Shown here: piece after piece, positions 22,856 through 34,717 of the stretch
Position numbering within the stretch: position 1 is the stretch's first letter
Layout of the letters: every line of letters starts with the position of its first letter
Assembly: GCF_965363235.1 (NCBI RefSeq)
Contig: NC_134839.1
Coordinates: 92,771,743 to 92,835,742 of the forward strand
Source: Mytilus galloprovincialis
Taxonomy: Eukaryota; Mollusca; Bivalvia; Mytilida; Mytilidae
Reading direction: 5' to 3'
Length of the DNA: 64,000 nt
Notes under the pieces: model-generated
Seen by the model: the letters and a program-made list of their open reading frames with translations, nothing else
Told to the model about the DNA's origin: nothing
Database searches by the model: none
Position numbers and translations under genes: made by a program

Positions 22856-25800
22856 CAATACAGTGCTCCTATATATCGTCTACCAACAGTATTTATCTAT
22901 ACCTACCGTCGGTGGTTAACATGCAATACAGTACTCCTATTTACCGTATATCAACAGTATTTGTCTATACCTACCGTCGGTGGTTAACATACAATATAGT
23001 GCTCCTATATACCGTCTATCAACAGTATTTGTCTATACCTACTGTCGGTAGTTAACATACAGTATAGTGCTCCTATACACCGTATATCAACAGTATTTGT
23101 CTGTACCTACCGTCGGTGGTTAACATACAATATAGTGCTCCTATATACCGTCTATCACCAGTATTTGTCTATACCTACCGTCGGTGATTAACATACGATA
23201 TAGTGCTATTATATATACCGTCTATCAAGAGTTTAATCTATACCTACTGTTGGTAGTTAACATACAATATAGTGCTCCTATATACCGTCTATCAACATTA
23301 TTTGTCTATACCTACTGTCGGTAGTTAACATGCAATATAATGCTCCTATATACCGTCTATTATCAGTATTTTTCTAAACCTACTGTCGGTAGTTAACATG
23401 CGATAAAGTGCTCCTATATACCGTCTACCAACAGTATTTATAATGAAATTCAAAACAGTGTGGCTGTGGCCATTGATTGACACATTAAATTCATCCATTG
23501 ACTGGGACAATTAAGGTGAACGTTTGTATGTAACTACCACTGCTCACTATGTACTTTTTAAAGACACTTAAACTATGGGGTCACCAAAGGTTCTCAACAA
23601 CTTAATAAAGTAATTCGAAAAACTAATCAGAAATAACACGATGTTTTGATTTATATCAATTATATAAATCAAAACATAAAGGTTATTCCTGATTAATTTT
23701 TTGAATTATTTTATAATTAAAGGCGTTAAGAAACCTTTGGTGACACCACAGTTTAAATGTCTATCGTAGGTACGTCGTGAACAGTGGTCGTTACAGACAA
23801 ACGTTCATGTATATTGTCCCAGTCAATGGATGAATTTAATGTGTCAATCAATGGCCACAGCCACACTGTTTTGAATTTCATTTTATCTATACCTACCGTC
23901 GGTGGTTAACATGCAATACAGTACTCCTATTCATCGTATATCAACAGTATTTGTCTATACCTACCGTCGGTGGTTAACATACGAATTAGTACTCCTTTAC
24001 ACCGTCTATCAACAGTATTTGTCTATACTTACCGTTGGTGGTTAACATGCAATATAATGCTCCTATATACCGTCTATTAACAGTATCTTTCTAACCTACC
24101 GTCGGTAGTTAACATGCGATATAGTGCTCCTATATACCGTCTACCAACAGTATTTATCTATACCTACCGTCGGTGGTTAACATGCAATACAGTACTCCTA
24201 TTTACCGTATATCAACAGTATTTGGCTATACCTACCGTCGGTGGTTAACATACAATATAGTGCTCCTATATACCGTCTATCAACAGTGTTTGTCTATACC
24301 TACTGTCGGTAGTTAACATACAATATAGTGCTCCTATATACCGTCTATCAACAGTATTTGTCTAATACCTACTGTCGGTAGTTAACATACAATCTAGTGC
24401 TCCTATATACCGTCTATCAACAGTATGTGTCTATACCTACCGTCGGTAGTTAACATACAATATAGAGCTCCTATATACCGTCTATCAACAGTATTTGTCT
24501 ATACCTACTGTCGGTAGTTAACATACAGTATAGTGCTCCTATACACCGTATATCAACAGTATTTGTCTGTACCTACCGTCGGTGGTTAACATACAATACA
24601 GTGCTCCATTACACAGTCTATTGACAGTTGTCTATACCTACCGTCGGTGATTAACATGCAATATAGTGTTCCTATATATACCGTCTATCAACATAATTTA
24701 TCTATACCTACCGTCGGTGATTAACATGCAATAAAATGCTCCTATATACCGTTTATTATTATTTTTTTTTCTAAACCGTTAACATGCGATATAGTGCTCC
24801 TATATACCGTCTATTAACAGTATTTGTCTATACCTACCGTCGATGATTAACATACGATATAGTGCTATTACATATACCGTCTATCAAGAGTTTTAGTCTA
24901 TACCTACTGTTGGTAGTTAACATACAATATAGTGCTCCTATATACCGTCTATCAACAGTATGTGTCTATACCTACTGTCGGTAGTTAACGTTCAATATAG
25001 TGCTCCTATATCATATACCGTCTATCAACAGTATTTGTTTATACCTACCGTCGGTGGTTAACATACAATATAGTGCTCCTATATACCGTCTATCAAGAGT
25101 TTTAGTCTATACCTACTGTTGGTAGTTAACATACAATGTAGTGCTCCTATATACCGTCTATCAACAGTATTAGTCTATACCTACTGTCGGTAGTTAACAT
25201 ACAATATAGTGCTCCTATATACAGTCTATCAACAGTATTTGTCTATACCTACTGTCGGTAGTTAACATACAATATAGTGCTCCTATATACCGTCTATCAA
25301 CAGTATTTGTCTATACCTACTGTCGGAAGGTAACATACAATATAGTGCTCCTATATACCGTCTATCAACAGTATTTGTCTATACCTACCGTCGGTGGTTA
25401 ACATACAATATAGTGCTCCTATATACCGTCTATCAGCAGTATTTGTTTATACCTACCGTCGGTGGTTAACATACAATATAGTGCTCCTATATACCGTCTA
25501 TCAACAGTGTTTGTCTATACCTACTGTCGGTAGTTAACATACAATATAGTGCTCCTATATACCGTCTATCAACAGTATTTGTCTAATACCTACTGTCGGT
25601 AGTTAACATACAATCTAGTGCTCCTATATACCGTCTATCAACAGTATGTGTCTATACCTACCGTCGGTAGTTAACATACAATATAGAGCTCCTATATACC
25701 GTCTATCAACAGTATTTGTCTATACCTACTGTCGGTAGTTAACATACAGTATAGTGCTCCTATACACCGTATATCAACAGTATTTGTCTGTACCTACCGT

Positions 25801-28217
25801 CGGTGGTTAACATACAATACAGTGCTCCATTACACAGTCTATTGACAGTTGTCTATACCTACCGTCGGTGATTAACATGCAATATAGTGTTCCTATATAT
25901 ACCGTCTATCAACATAATTTATCTATACCTACCGTCGGTGATTAACATGCAATAAAATGCTCCTATATACCGTTTATTATTATTTTTTTTTCTAAACCGT
26001 TAACATGCGATATAGTGCTCCTATATACCGTCTATTAACAGTATTTGTCTATACCTACCGTCGATGATTAACATACGATATAGTGCTATTACATATACCG
26101 TCTATCAAGAGTTTTAGTCTATACCTACTGTTGGTAGTTAACATACAATATAGTGCTCCTATATACCGTCTATCAACAGTATGTGTCTATACCTACTGTC
26201 GGTAGTTAACGTTCAATATAGTGCTCCTATATCATATACCGTCTATCAACAGTATTTGTTTATACCTACCGTCGGTGGTTAACATACAATATAGTGCTCC
26301 TATATACCGTCTATCAAGAGTTTTAGTCTATACCTACTGTTGGTAGTTAACATACAATGTAGTGCTCCTATATACCGTCTATCAACAGTATTAGTCTATA
26401 CCTACTGTCGGTAGTTAACATACAATATAGTGCTCCTATATACAGTCTATCAACAGTATTTGTCTATACCTACTGTCGGTAGTTAACATACAATATAGTG
26501 CTCCTATATACCGTCTATCAACAGTATTTGTCTATACCTACTGTCGGAAGGTAACATACAATATAGTGCTCCTATATACCGTCTATCAACAGTATTTGTC
26601 TATACCTACCGTCGGTGGTTAACATACAATATAGTGCTCCTATATACCGTCTATCAGCAGTATTTGTTTATACCTACCGTCGGTGGTTAACATACAATAT
26701 AGTGCTCCTATATACCGTCTATCACCAGTATTTGTCTATACCTACTGTCGGTAGTTAACATACAATATAGTGCTCCTATATACCGTCTATCACCAGTATT
26801 TGTCTATACCTACCGTCGGTGATTAACCTACGATATAGTGCTATTACATATACCGTCTATCAAGAGTTTTAGTCTTTACCTACTGTTGGTAGTTAACATA
26901 CAATATAGTGCTCCTATATACCGTCTATCAACAGTATTTGGCTATACCTACCGTCGGTGGTTAACATACAATATAGTGCTCCTATATACCGTCTATCAAC
27001 AGTATTTGTCTATACCTACTGTCGGTAGTTAACATACAATATAGTGCTCCTATTTACCGTCTATCAACAGTATTAGTCTAATACCTACTGTTGGTAGTTA
27101 ACATACAATATAGTGCTCCTATATACCGTCTATCAACAGTATGTGTCTATACCTACCGTCGGTAGTTAACATACAATATAGAGCTCCTATATACCGTCTA
27201 TCAACAGTATTTGTCTATACCTACTGTCGGTAGTTAACATACAGTATAGTGCCCCTATACACCGTATATCAACAGTATTTGTCTGTGCCTACCGTCGGTG
27301 GTTAACATACAATACAGTGCTCCATTACACAGTCTATTGACAGTTGTCTATACCTACCGTCGGTGATTAACATGCAATGTAGTGCTCCTATATACCGTCT
27401 ATCAACATAATCTATCTATACCTACCGTCGGTGATTAACATGCAATATAATGCTCCTATATACCGTCTATTATTATGTTTTTTTTTCTAAACCTACCGTC
27501 GGTAGTTACCATGCGATATAGTGCTCCTATATACCGTCTATCAACAGTATTTGTCTATACCTACCGTCGGTGGTTAACATACAATATAGTGCTCCTATAA
27601 ACCGTCTATCAACAGTATTTGTCTATACCTACTGTCGGTAGTTAACATACAATATAGTGCTCCTATATACCGTCTATCAGCAGTATTTGTCTATACCTAC
27701 CGTCGGTGGTTAACATACAATATAGTGCTCCTATATACCGTCTATCACCAGTATTTGTCTATACCTACTGTCGGTAGTTAACATACAATATAGTGCTCTT
27801 ATATACCGTCTATCACCAGTATTTGTCTATACCTACCGTCGGTGATTATCATACGATATAGTGCTATTACATATACCGTCTATCAAGAGTTTTAGTCTTT
27901 ACCTACTGTTGGTAGTTATCACACAATTTAGTGCTCCTATATACCTTCTATCAACAGTATTTGTCTATACCTACTGTCGGTAGTTAACATACAATATAGT
28001 GCTCCTACATGTGTATATACCGTCTATCAACAGTATTTGTCTATACCTACCGTCGGTGGTTAACATACAATATAGTGCTCCTATATACCGTCTATCAAGA
28101 GTTTTAGTCTATACCTACTGTTGGTAGTTAACATACAATATAGTGCTCCTATATACCGTCTATCAAGAGTTTTAGTCTATACCTACTGTTGGTAGTTAAC
28201 ATACAATATAGAGCTCC
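22856..28217 (-). repeat. 68-bp satellite array, reverse orientation (about 72 copies)
   Basis: This is the reverse complement of the left satellite: GTCTATCAACAGTATTTGTC ... CTACCGTCGGTGGTTAAC ... GCTCCTATATACC. It is interrupted once by a MITE (23442-23882). A 1,221-bp block is duplicated nearly exactly; its marker CTCCATTACACAG occurs near 24604, 25825 and 27320, the third copy being 1,495 bp further on. Average identity looks lower than in the left array. Short plus-strand frames inside are repeat by-products. Confidence 0.97.
23442..23882. mobile_element. 441-bp fold-back MITE inside the satellite
   Basis: It starts AATGAAATTCAAAACAGTG and ends with the exact complement. The arms are about 200 bp with few mismatches, around an AT-rich centre near 23660. 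It is flanked by TTAT on both sides (23438-23441 and 23883-23886). Removing it with one TTAT restores an uninterrupted satellite monomer (CAGTATTTATCTATACC). Confidence 0.85.
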
Positions 28218-28832
28218 AGCAATTCAATGAACACAAGCTACAATATAGATAAATGTGTGTATAGACACATGTTGAGCTCATGGGTATCATCATTTAATCA
28301 CATTTCTGGTACCCGAACATTTACTTTCATATATGGAACCGATGCCATAAAGAAAAAAACAGGCTTAAACTTATAAAAATTTTGATAAAAAAGGGGATGC
28401 TTTATTGTAGGGAAGATATCACAAGGTTGCAGTTCAACAGAAGTGTTGCATGACAATACTTAGTTAAAAAAGATTTGTGCATATGCAAATGTGATTTTTA
28501 TGTCAAACTGTTACAATCTTATTTTATAAAGTGCTACTTCAAGTGTGATGTACACTTGCAATAAACTTATCCTGCTTTCAATCCCCCTCCTCCTCCCCGT
28601 CACGTGTGAGCAAGTGGCAGGTGGCAAAAGGCCAGAAGGAATATTTTTGTTATTATATAAATAAATTCTATACATCTTATATGCCTCATGACTTGTGTTT
28701 ACCTGTTAATTTGTGCAAATGAAGAAAATAAATTTGGCGCAAAGAAATAAAAAAAAATAGGCGCTAATTAAGTGCAGATTGGCGCAAATGGAAAAAGCCG
28801 AAGCAAATATAATCTGTTCTCGTATCAAGATT
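28218..28832. other. Unassigned AT-rich stretch right of the satellite
   Basis: No coding frame or recognised repeat. A short GGCGCAAA/GGCGC-containing block lies at 28730-28800. Confidence 0.4.
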
Positions 28833-29330
28833 TCAAGATTTTATTCATAACCTCAGACACATACTTGTGTACAAGAGGACAATAATATATACAACCATAT
28901 TAAGATAATACATAGCGAGACAGGACAAACGAAACACAAATACATAGTATATTTTAAAAAACAATTGGTATAATTAGATTAAGTATTTTATGATTTTCTT
29001 CACGAAAATTGATAATTTCCTTTGAACTTGTACGTTACATCAAGGATTTGGTTACATATAGACAAGCCAGTGAATTTCTTCTTGCTTGGATTCATTACAT
29101 AGTAATTTGGTACAAACTTTGATCTAAGAGCAGAAACATCAGCATTTTTACAGGTAAACAATATATGAAACTCATCTCCTATTCCCTCATCCCTCATTAC
29201 ATAATGTACATATTCTATTTTCCCTCGCGATTCCCGCCCATCTACCCGTCTCAATAGGTAACTTCAAATTCGAGCATCGAAGTTTAGATATGTAATATCT
29301 GTCCTTGGGTAATAATCGCAATAGATACGG
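28833..29330 (-). pseudogene. LINE ORF2 C-terminal fragment
   Basis: The minus-strand frame 29254-29000 reads EGIGDEFHILFTC, then a 'FVPNYY...PSKKKF' segment, ending shortly after. The pattern (IGDEFH..F.C, then .P.YY, then PS..KF) is that of the C-terminal zinc-knuckle region of LINE ORF2 proteins. It is 5'-truncated. The 3' end is near 28833, where AAGATTTCAAGATTTTATT begins on the plus strand. Confidence 0.6.
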
Positions 29331-30536
29331 TTCCAAACCAAACTCGAGTTTGAATAAAGAATAGAATTCACCCCTATCAGATCAAATTGGTGTTTTCTTT
29401 CTTTTTTTCGTTCAGTTTCATCTAGTCCATTTGTTCATTTGACTCTGTTTCCATCACGACTAGGATGCATTTTAATTTATAATGTAAAGTCGTTCAGGTT
29501 TTTGTTTTATTATATAAAAAAAGAAGATATGGCATGATTGCCAATGAGACAACTCTCTAAAAGAGACAAAGTGACACCGGAATTAACTATTAAAAAAAAA
29601 CCTTTAACAGATCACGGTACGCTGACGGTACAAATGTCTGTAAATTCAGAAATTAATGCGAGGTTTTTATTGTTGCGACAATAATTAAGACTCGCATTTT
29701 GAAGTATTGCGTTTGAATTAGTCAGGATTTTTTCTTAATCGTTGTAATCAAAATCTCATTTCAGGCTATAATGACACTCATCGCATTTAATATTTAACAA
29801 TTGCACGCAACAAATTTACATTCGAAGACTATGAGTTTGATATATATTTGACAAGATTTGTTCGTTTACCTTGCCAAAAATTCTATAATTAGTGTATTAT
29901 TCTCCCAAGTTTATTTGAAAAGGTATAATTCCTCTATACAAATGGCAAAATCTTTCATAAAATATCCAGTAAGTTGGATAAACGTTTACCAAATCATCCC
30001 AATACAGTTTGATTTATATATTCACTTTGCTATTCCGTTCTTGCACAGTGATATAGTTCATTTTGCGTCATCCCATATTCTAGCAAAGGGAGATTATCTC
30101 AGCATCACCGTTACATTAGTAATAGCTCTCGTACATAAAATAGTTAGCTCGAACTGTATCATGTATGATCCTGTGTAAATCTGATCTTTATATTTAAAGT
30201 GCATAAATGGTTCACATATGGGTCTTATTTAAACATTAAACAGTATCAAAACAATTAGTGTATTATAATATAACCAAATAGGCATGCAAAAAAGAATCAA
30301 TAGGCAAAATATGCTTGTCTACCGTCTAATTATAATTGCTAATATTTACTGTATTGTACATAGCTCAATTCCATTCCATTCCATTCAATTTTATTTATTT
30401 TTTAATTTTCAGCAGAAAACAGTATTTCTAACAATTAAATTGAATTAATTTGATATGACGTTGACACACGGTAATCACTCTCATGTTTTTATTTACATCG
30501 CTGTCAATCATCCGGTAAAGATGAATATTCATTACT
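29331..30536. other. Right subterminal region of the giant element
   Basis: It contains a copy of the 'TGATTGCCAATGAGACAACTCTC' repeat (29518-29590) and a 'CTGTAAATTCAGAAATTAATGCG' repeat (29638-29720; relative at 54450). The open frame 29858-30178 has no recognisable feature and atypical composition, so I do not call it a gene. The rest is AT-rich up to the inverted repeat. Confidence 0.4.
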
Positions 30537-30583
30537 ACCCTCGGTAGTTAACGTCCCTCGATGGTTAACTTTAAGTGCCTACC
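30537..30583 (-). repeat. Right terminal inverted repeat (47 bp)
   Basis: Read on the minus strand from 30583 it matches 10-56 with about three substitutions. Similarity stops sharply at both inner edges, where unrelated sequence begins. Confidence 0.8.
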
Positions 30584-30592
30584 GTAAAAGTA
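30584..30592. repeat. Right target-site duplication of the giant element
   Basis: GTAAAAGTA directly follows the right inverted repeat. On the minus strand it is TACTTTTAC, part of the LINE RT codons following GAT GAT ATA, which shows it is original target sequence. Confidence 0.8.
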
Positions 30593-32512
30593 TATCATCA
30601 GCACAAGTTGGACAGCCGGAATAATTAGTTCCAAGATGTAGCCCTACATTTGACTCCTACAATTGTATTAATAAATCTTCAATATATGACTTATAAAAAT
30701 TAGTTGATAGGATACCTCCTTGACGGACACATTGCCTTATGGGGAAACTGGTACTGTATTTTCCTTTCCAGTTTATTCTTGATGTTAAATCATGATACAT
30801 CTCATAAATTGTTTCCCAGATGTCGAGTGGTATGTCCCTTTATAATAATTTGTCTAGGAGAATATCGTGGTTTACTACATCAAATGTCTTTTTAGTATCA
30901 AGAGTTGCCAAATATAGAATTTCTTTCATCTGTTTAGAGTTCATTTGTGCTTCCGAAATTAGTAGAGCTGCCATAGACGGAGATAGTCCTTGTGAAAAGC
31001 CAAATTGTTGAGATGAACGATTATCAAGTTTGTTAATAATTTTATTCAGTAATGCATGTTCAAATGTTTTTCCTAAAATTGAGGAGACGGTTATTCCTCT
31101 ATAGCTGTCCAATAGGCTGCTGTCTTTTCCTTTTTTGCATACTGGAGTGATAATTCCTGTTTTGAATTGTTCGGGTGTTCTCCTTTCTTTAATTATTTTG
31201 TTGAAGACAAATTTTAATACCGGAGTAATTTCTGAGCCTGCTAATTTAAGGTGTTCTGAGAATAAGCCATATTCATCTCCTGCTTTACCGCTATTAAGAT
31301 TTTTGATGGCAGCTAGGGTTTCGTCTTCGCTAAAGTCAATACTACAGACCTTGTTGTTTTGGGCAAGTTCTTTGATGATGTTACAGCGCAGTTGACATGT
31401 TTTGAGATATTCTTTGTCATATTCATTAGAGATTTGATGTGTAGCTAATTGTTCATAATATTTTGCCAAAACTTCTTTCTGTTCAACTGGACAGCTTATT
31501 TCCTTATTTTCATGCTGAATCACTGGAGTATTTAAATTTTCCCTGCCCATATTTCTATTTATAAGTTTAAAGAATGTTTTATTTGAAGGTTGTTGTTCTA
31601 GTTGATGATAAAAATTCTCTTTTTCAATAGCTCTTTCTTTGCGGAGGATTTTCCTTGCATTATATTTTGCTTCCTTACGTTCAATGTATGATTTGTCAGT
31701 TCCTGTTGGACGACCCTTTACAACCCAGATTCTGTATTTTTGTTTGCTTAAAATTAGCAGCCTTTTGGCTTCTGGCGACACCTTAATTTTTGGCCCGTTT
31801 AACTTTATGATCCTAGATGGAATTGATTGCTTCTCTGCTTTTTCAAACAGTAAATAGTAATGGCAACTATATCTGTTGTTGTCTGGTTGTTATGAATAGA
31901 TATCTGTTGTGCTAGTAATTTCTTTAACTTTGTTTTATACAGATTAGTGTTTCCACGGTCCCATTCTATTTTATATTTCACGGTAGATTGTTTCTTGAAT
32001 TGATTTTGTTTCTGTTTTTGTTCTGGCAGCAAGGGCACAGATAACTGGTACATGTGTTGATAGGTTTATGCCAGTCATGTCCATAATTGTGATTTTATCA
32101 ATTATGTCTTCGTTCTTGGTGAGAATATAATCAATTTGCGATGTTGATCTACCGTTGTGTTGGAAAAAAGTGTCATCTTGGGAGTGGCATTTATTCATCC
32201 CCCAATTTTGGGTACTAGTATATCTTTGTAAGATTTTATCATGTTGGTTTGATCGAGAGGTTTTTAACGTCCCATTTAGATCGCCACACAGAATTGTTGT
32301 CAAGTTAGTATATTTTTCACTTATATGGGTGATGATATCCAGGAATTCTTTATATTTGACCTCGGAATTTGCAGATGTTGTAGGCATATAGGTGTTTATA
32401 AGGCATATATTTTGATTTCTAAGTTCGATCTTGATAGCTATTATACGATCGTTTCCATCTGGGAGTTTTTGTATACAGTTATCTAATGATTGTGGCCACA
32501 TAATTGCTCTAG
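30584..32512 (-). pseudogene. LINE with endonuclease and RT, target of the giant insertion
   Basis: Minus strand. The endonuclease part (32501-31971, 176 codons) has INTYMPT, GDLNGTL, SQIDYIL and a terminal HVPVIC, as in apurinic-type endonucleases of LINEs. A shifted connecting frame (32053-31805) follows. The RT part (31781-30840) has an EHLK..G..I.P segment, TGIITPVCKKGK, YRGITVSSILGK and FGFSQGLSPSMAA, and 'LATLDTKKTFD' with Lys-Thr where Lys-Ala is usual. In a shifted frame it continues through a VRQGGILS segment to CADDILL. There it is cut exactly at the right target-site duplication of the giant element. The catalytic ADD is retained. The 5' end is lost at about 32512, and the 3' part should lie left of this window. 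Confidence 0.85.
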
Positions 32513-33338
32513 CTCACAGCCAAAAATGGCAATGTCAAAATGCGAGTTGGGAAACTAATATCAAGGATTATATAAGATTGGACCCAATAACTTATTCTGA
32601 CTCTTATGAATTTTTACCTACTGAAATATGCAATAACATATAACTATATACATGTAGTTAAATTATATAGCAAACGCGAGTTGTTTGACCTCTATAAATC
32701 TGAGTTTCATGCCAATATCATGGAAATTTTAACATATCATGTTGAAAGAAATTTTGCCTATGACTCAAAAGCCATGATGGAACTCGGGTAGGAAATGGTT
32801 ACCTCACACAGTAACGAATGAGGGTAAAAAAAAATGATAAAATAACGTTTTTCTCCATTAGACGCAAACGGTAGCTACGAAATTGGATTTGACGATTGAC
32901 GATAAAAAATAAAAGATCATTTGACGCAAACGGTAAAAAAAACTAACTGACCATGCAGTTTGACGCTTGGGTCAATCCTTCCTACCCTCATGCCATGAAG
33001 CGGAGATATTTGTGAATGAAATAACACGAAAAAGGTGTAGCAGGAACAATTTTGCCTAAGATTCGGGGATGCGGACCACAGCTAATTCTAGTTTGTAAAC
33101 TGATGTGTGCGGAAAACGACTGATGCCAAAAGTGATGCGCTATAATATATCTAAGTAAATGAAAACCAAAAACTGAAAACTATATATAATTTAATTAACA
33201 AAGTACAACTTTTATTATGTAAAGCCAAAAGTGTAGAAATGGAGCATTCAATAACTTCAAATAAACCGTACTATGGAGGCATGTAGCAAATGCACTAACC
33301 TATTGGATCCTTGGTTGGAAAGCCTGGCTTTCCCTTTT
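32513..33338. other. Unassigned region between two LINE remnants
   Basis: No recognised gene. TTTGACGCAAACGGTA-type words recur at 32859-32872 and 32919-32936. Two short plus-strand frames (32431-32643, 32606-32791) show no family features. Confidence 0.4.
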
Positions 33339-34245
33339 TTTTTTTTTATCTTTATTCAATTCTTCAACATATATATACAACAGATATATTACATATTACA
33401 CAAAAATATCACAAGGCAATGTTTTTAAGTATAATCACATATATAATCAGCACAATAATTAGAAATTAAATGTTATGACACCTTCGGTTTCTTGTACCAG
33501 AATATTATTCTTTAAAAAGTGTTTCTCAAAAACATTTCTCATACATCTTGCATCACACAAATATTCATACAGGTAAGTTATATAATGTTTTACAGTGTAT
33601 TTAAATAGTCTAATAAGATCAACATTACTGTTTAAATTTTTAAGTAAATTTCTTCTTCTGAAGATACAATATCTCGCTACAGATAACATAAAATTGACAA
33701 AACTTACATTTACGCCTTTGATAGATCCAAATAAACCAAACATAAATACCTCTTCATACACTAAATTATCAATTTTGTCAGAATCAACATTATCAAATAA
33801 AACTGATAACTTTTGTTGCATAAACAGATGAAATTCTACTAATTCAGAACATAATAGAAATAAATGAGTGATATTTTCTACTTCCTTTTCACATACATCA
33901 CATACATTGTAATTTATAAGTTTCATAGTCATAAGTTTAGAATTTGTGAAAATACAATAATGTGCTATTTTGAAATCTAGATCCATTAATATAGATGGTT
34001 TCCAATAAAAATTAACGTTTTTCCATACTTTACAAAGATCATTCTCTTCAATTTCAAAAACTTCCGTCCACTTTTTATAGCAAATAGGATGCTGACATAG
34101 TTTACTAGTAAGTAATAAATACAATTCTTTTGTCGAACACATAGAAAACTCTGACCATTTATCTTTGACAATGACATTAATATTTATAGAGCGAGAAACA
34201 TATGGCTTTCCTTGGTTGGACTGAATGTCAGTCCTCAATTCAAAA
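33339..34245 (-). pseudogene. LINE ORF2 3' part (L1/Tx1-like) with poly(A) tail
   Basis: The minus-strand frame 34238-33459 (259 residues) is open to a natural stop. It has CTKELYLLL, WTEVFEIEE, and KIAHYCIFTNSKLMTMKL followed by C-x2-C-x7-H-x4-C (CDVCEKEVENITHLFLLC), the zf-RVT-type knuckle after the RT domain of L1/Tx1-type LINEs. About 105 bases of 3' UTR follow, then a poly(A) tail, seen as a T run at 33335-33349 on the plus strand. The RT domain is missing, so it is a 5'-truncated insertion. TGGCTTTCC occurs next to both ends (about 33323 and 34203) and may be the target duplication. Confidence 0.7.
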
Positions 34246-34599
34246 TAAGAATCTAAAACTACTTATATAAAATATATAAATTTCTCACTGAAGGTAACCA
34301 AAGAATTTGCAACGATGCAAATATTAAACTTTACAATATAAATAAATATCTTTAACCAATGAATTAAAATAGCAAAAGCTATGTAATTTAACAAATATAT
34401 CCTTTGATAAGCTTCATGTAAATTAATTAACAATGAAATACATAAAATATGAAATTTAGAGTTTTACCAAAGAGAGCTAAAAATTAACTAATAACTCTGT
34501 CTGCTACAAAGGTATAAAAAAAAATCCATCGTCTTTTACATTCGCTTCTATCGGTTAGGTCTTCAAATGTAAAATAGATCAAGTAGAAGTATTGTGAAA
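34246..34599. other. Intergenic AT-rich stretch upstream of the zinc-finger gene
   Basis: No gene or recognised repeat. Confidence 0.4.
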
Positions 34600-34717
34600 A
34601 CATTCATGCGCTCAGCTCTATTTCCGGAAAATAATTTACGGAACCGATCTGTATATTAATCACGCCTTCGCCATTTTCTACGATTGTCAAAAGGACTCAA
34701 ATATTTATTGATTGAAT
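34600..34717 (+). promoter_or_regulatory. Probable TATA-less promoter and 5' UTR of the zinc-finger gene
   Basis: TTTCCGGAAA (34621-34630) is a palindromic ETS-type site. CGCCATTTT (34669-34677) matches the YY1 core. Both commonly sit close to the start site of housekeeping genes. There is no good TATA box, and the ATG follows 41 bases after the YY1-like site. The start site itself cannot be seen. Confidence 0.45.

Larger units (their letters stand above)
10..30583. mobile_element. Giant 30.6-kb TIR-bounded element with inverted satellite arrays
   Basis: The unit begins GGTAGGCACTT at 10 and ends with the reverse complement at 30583. The outer 47 bases of the two ends match at about 44 positions. 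Both ends abut the same nine bases, GTAAAAGTA. The sequence right of the insertion is a minus-strand LINE RT whose frame runs open up to the junction, so the insertion is real and not an assembly edge. Two opposite arrays of one 68-bp satellite occupy nearly half of it. The core holds dispersed repeats, LINE pieces and a deleted Polinton. I recognise no transposase, so it looks non-autonomous. A 9-bp duplication with long inverted ends is typical of Mutator-like elements and possible for Merlin or KDZ-type elements; the superfamily is unproven. A fold-back element is the main alternative description. Confidence 0.8.

Noticed and set aside
4055..28217. CRISPR-like regular repeats
   Set aside because: The 68-bp units are contiguous and homogeneous with no unique spacers, and the window is eukaryotic; these are satellite arrays.
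29858..30178. 106-residue frame near the right end of the giant element
   Set aside because: I looked for a transposase here. No catalytic or zinc motif is visible, and the composition looks like random AT-rich sequence.
17365..30583. The Polinton as the source of the 30.6-kb element's mobility
   Set aside because: The Polinton has its own ends and its own 6-bp duplication inside another repeat, has lost integrase, and its ends do not resemble the outer 47-bp repeats.
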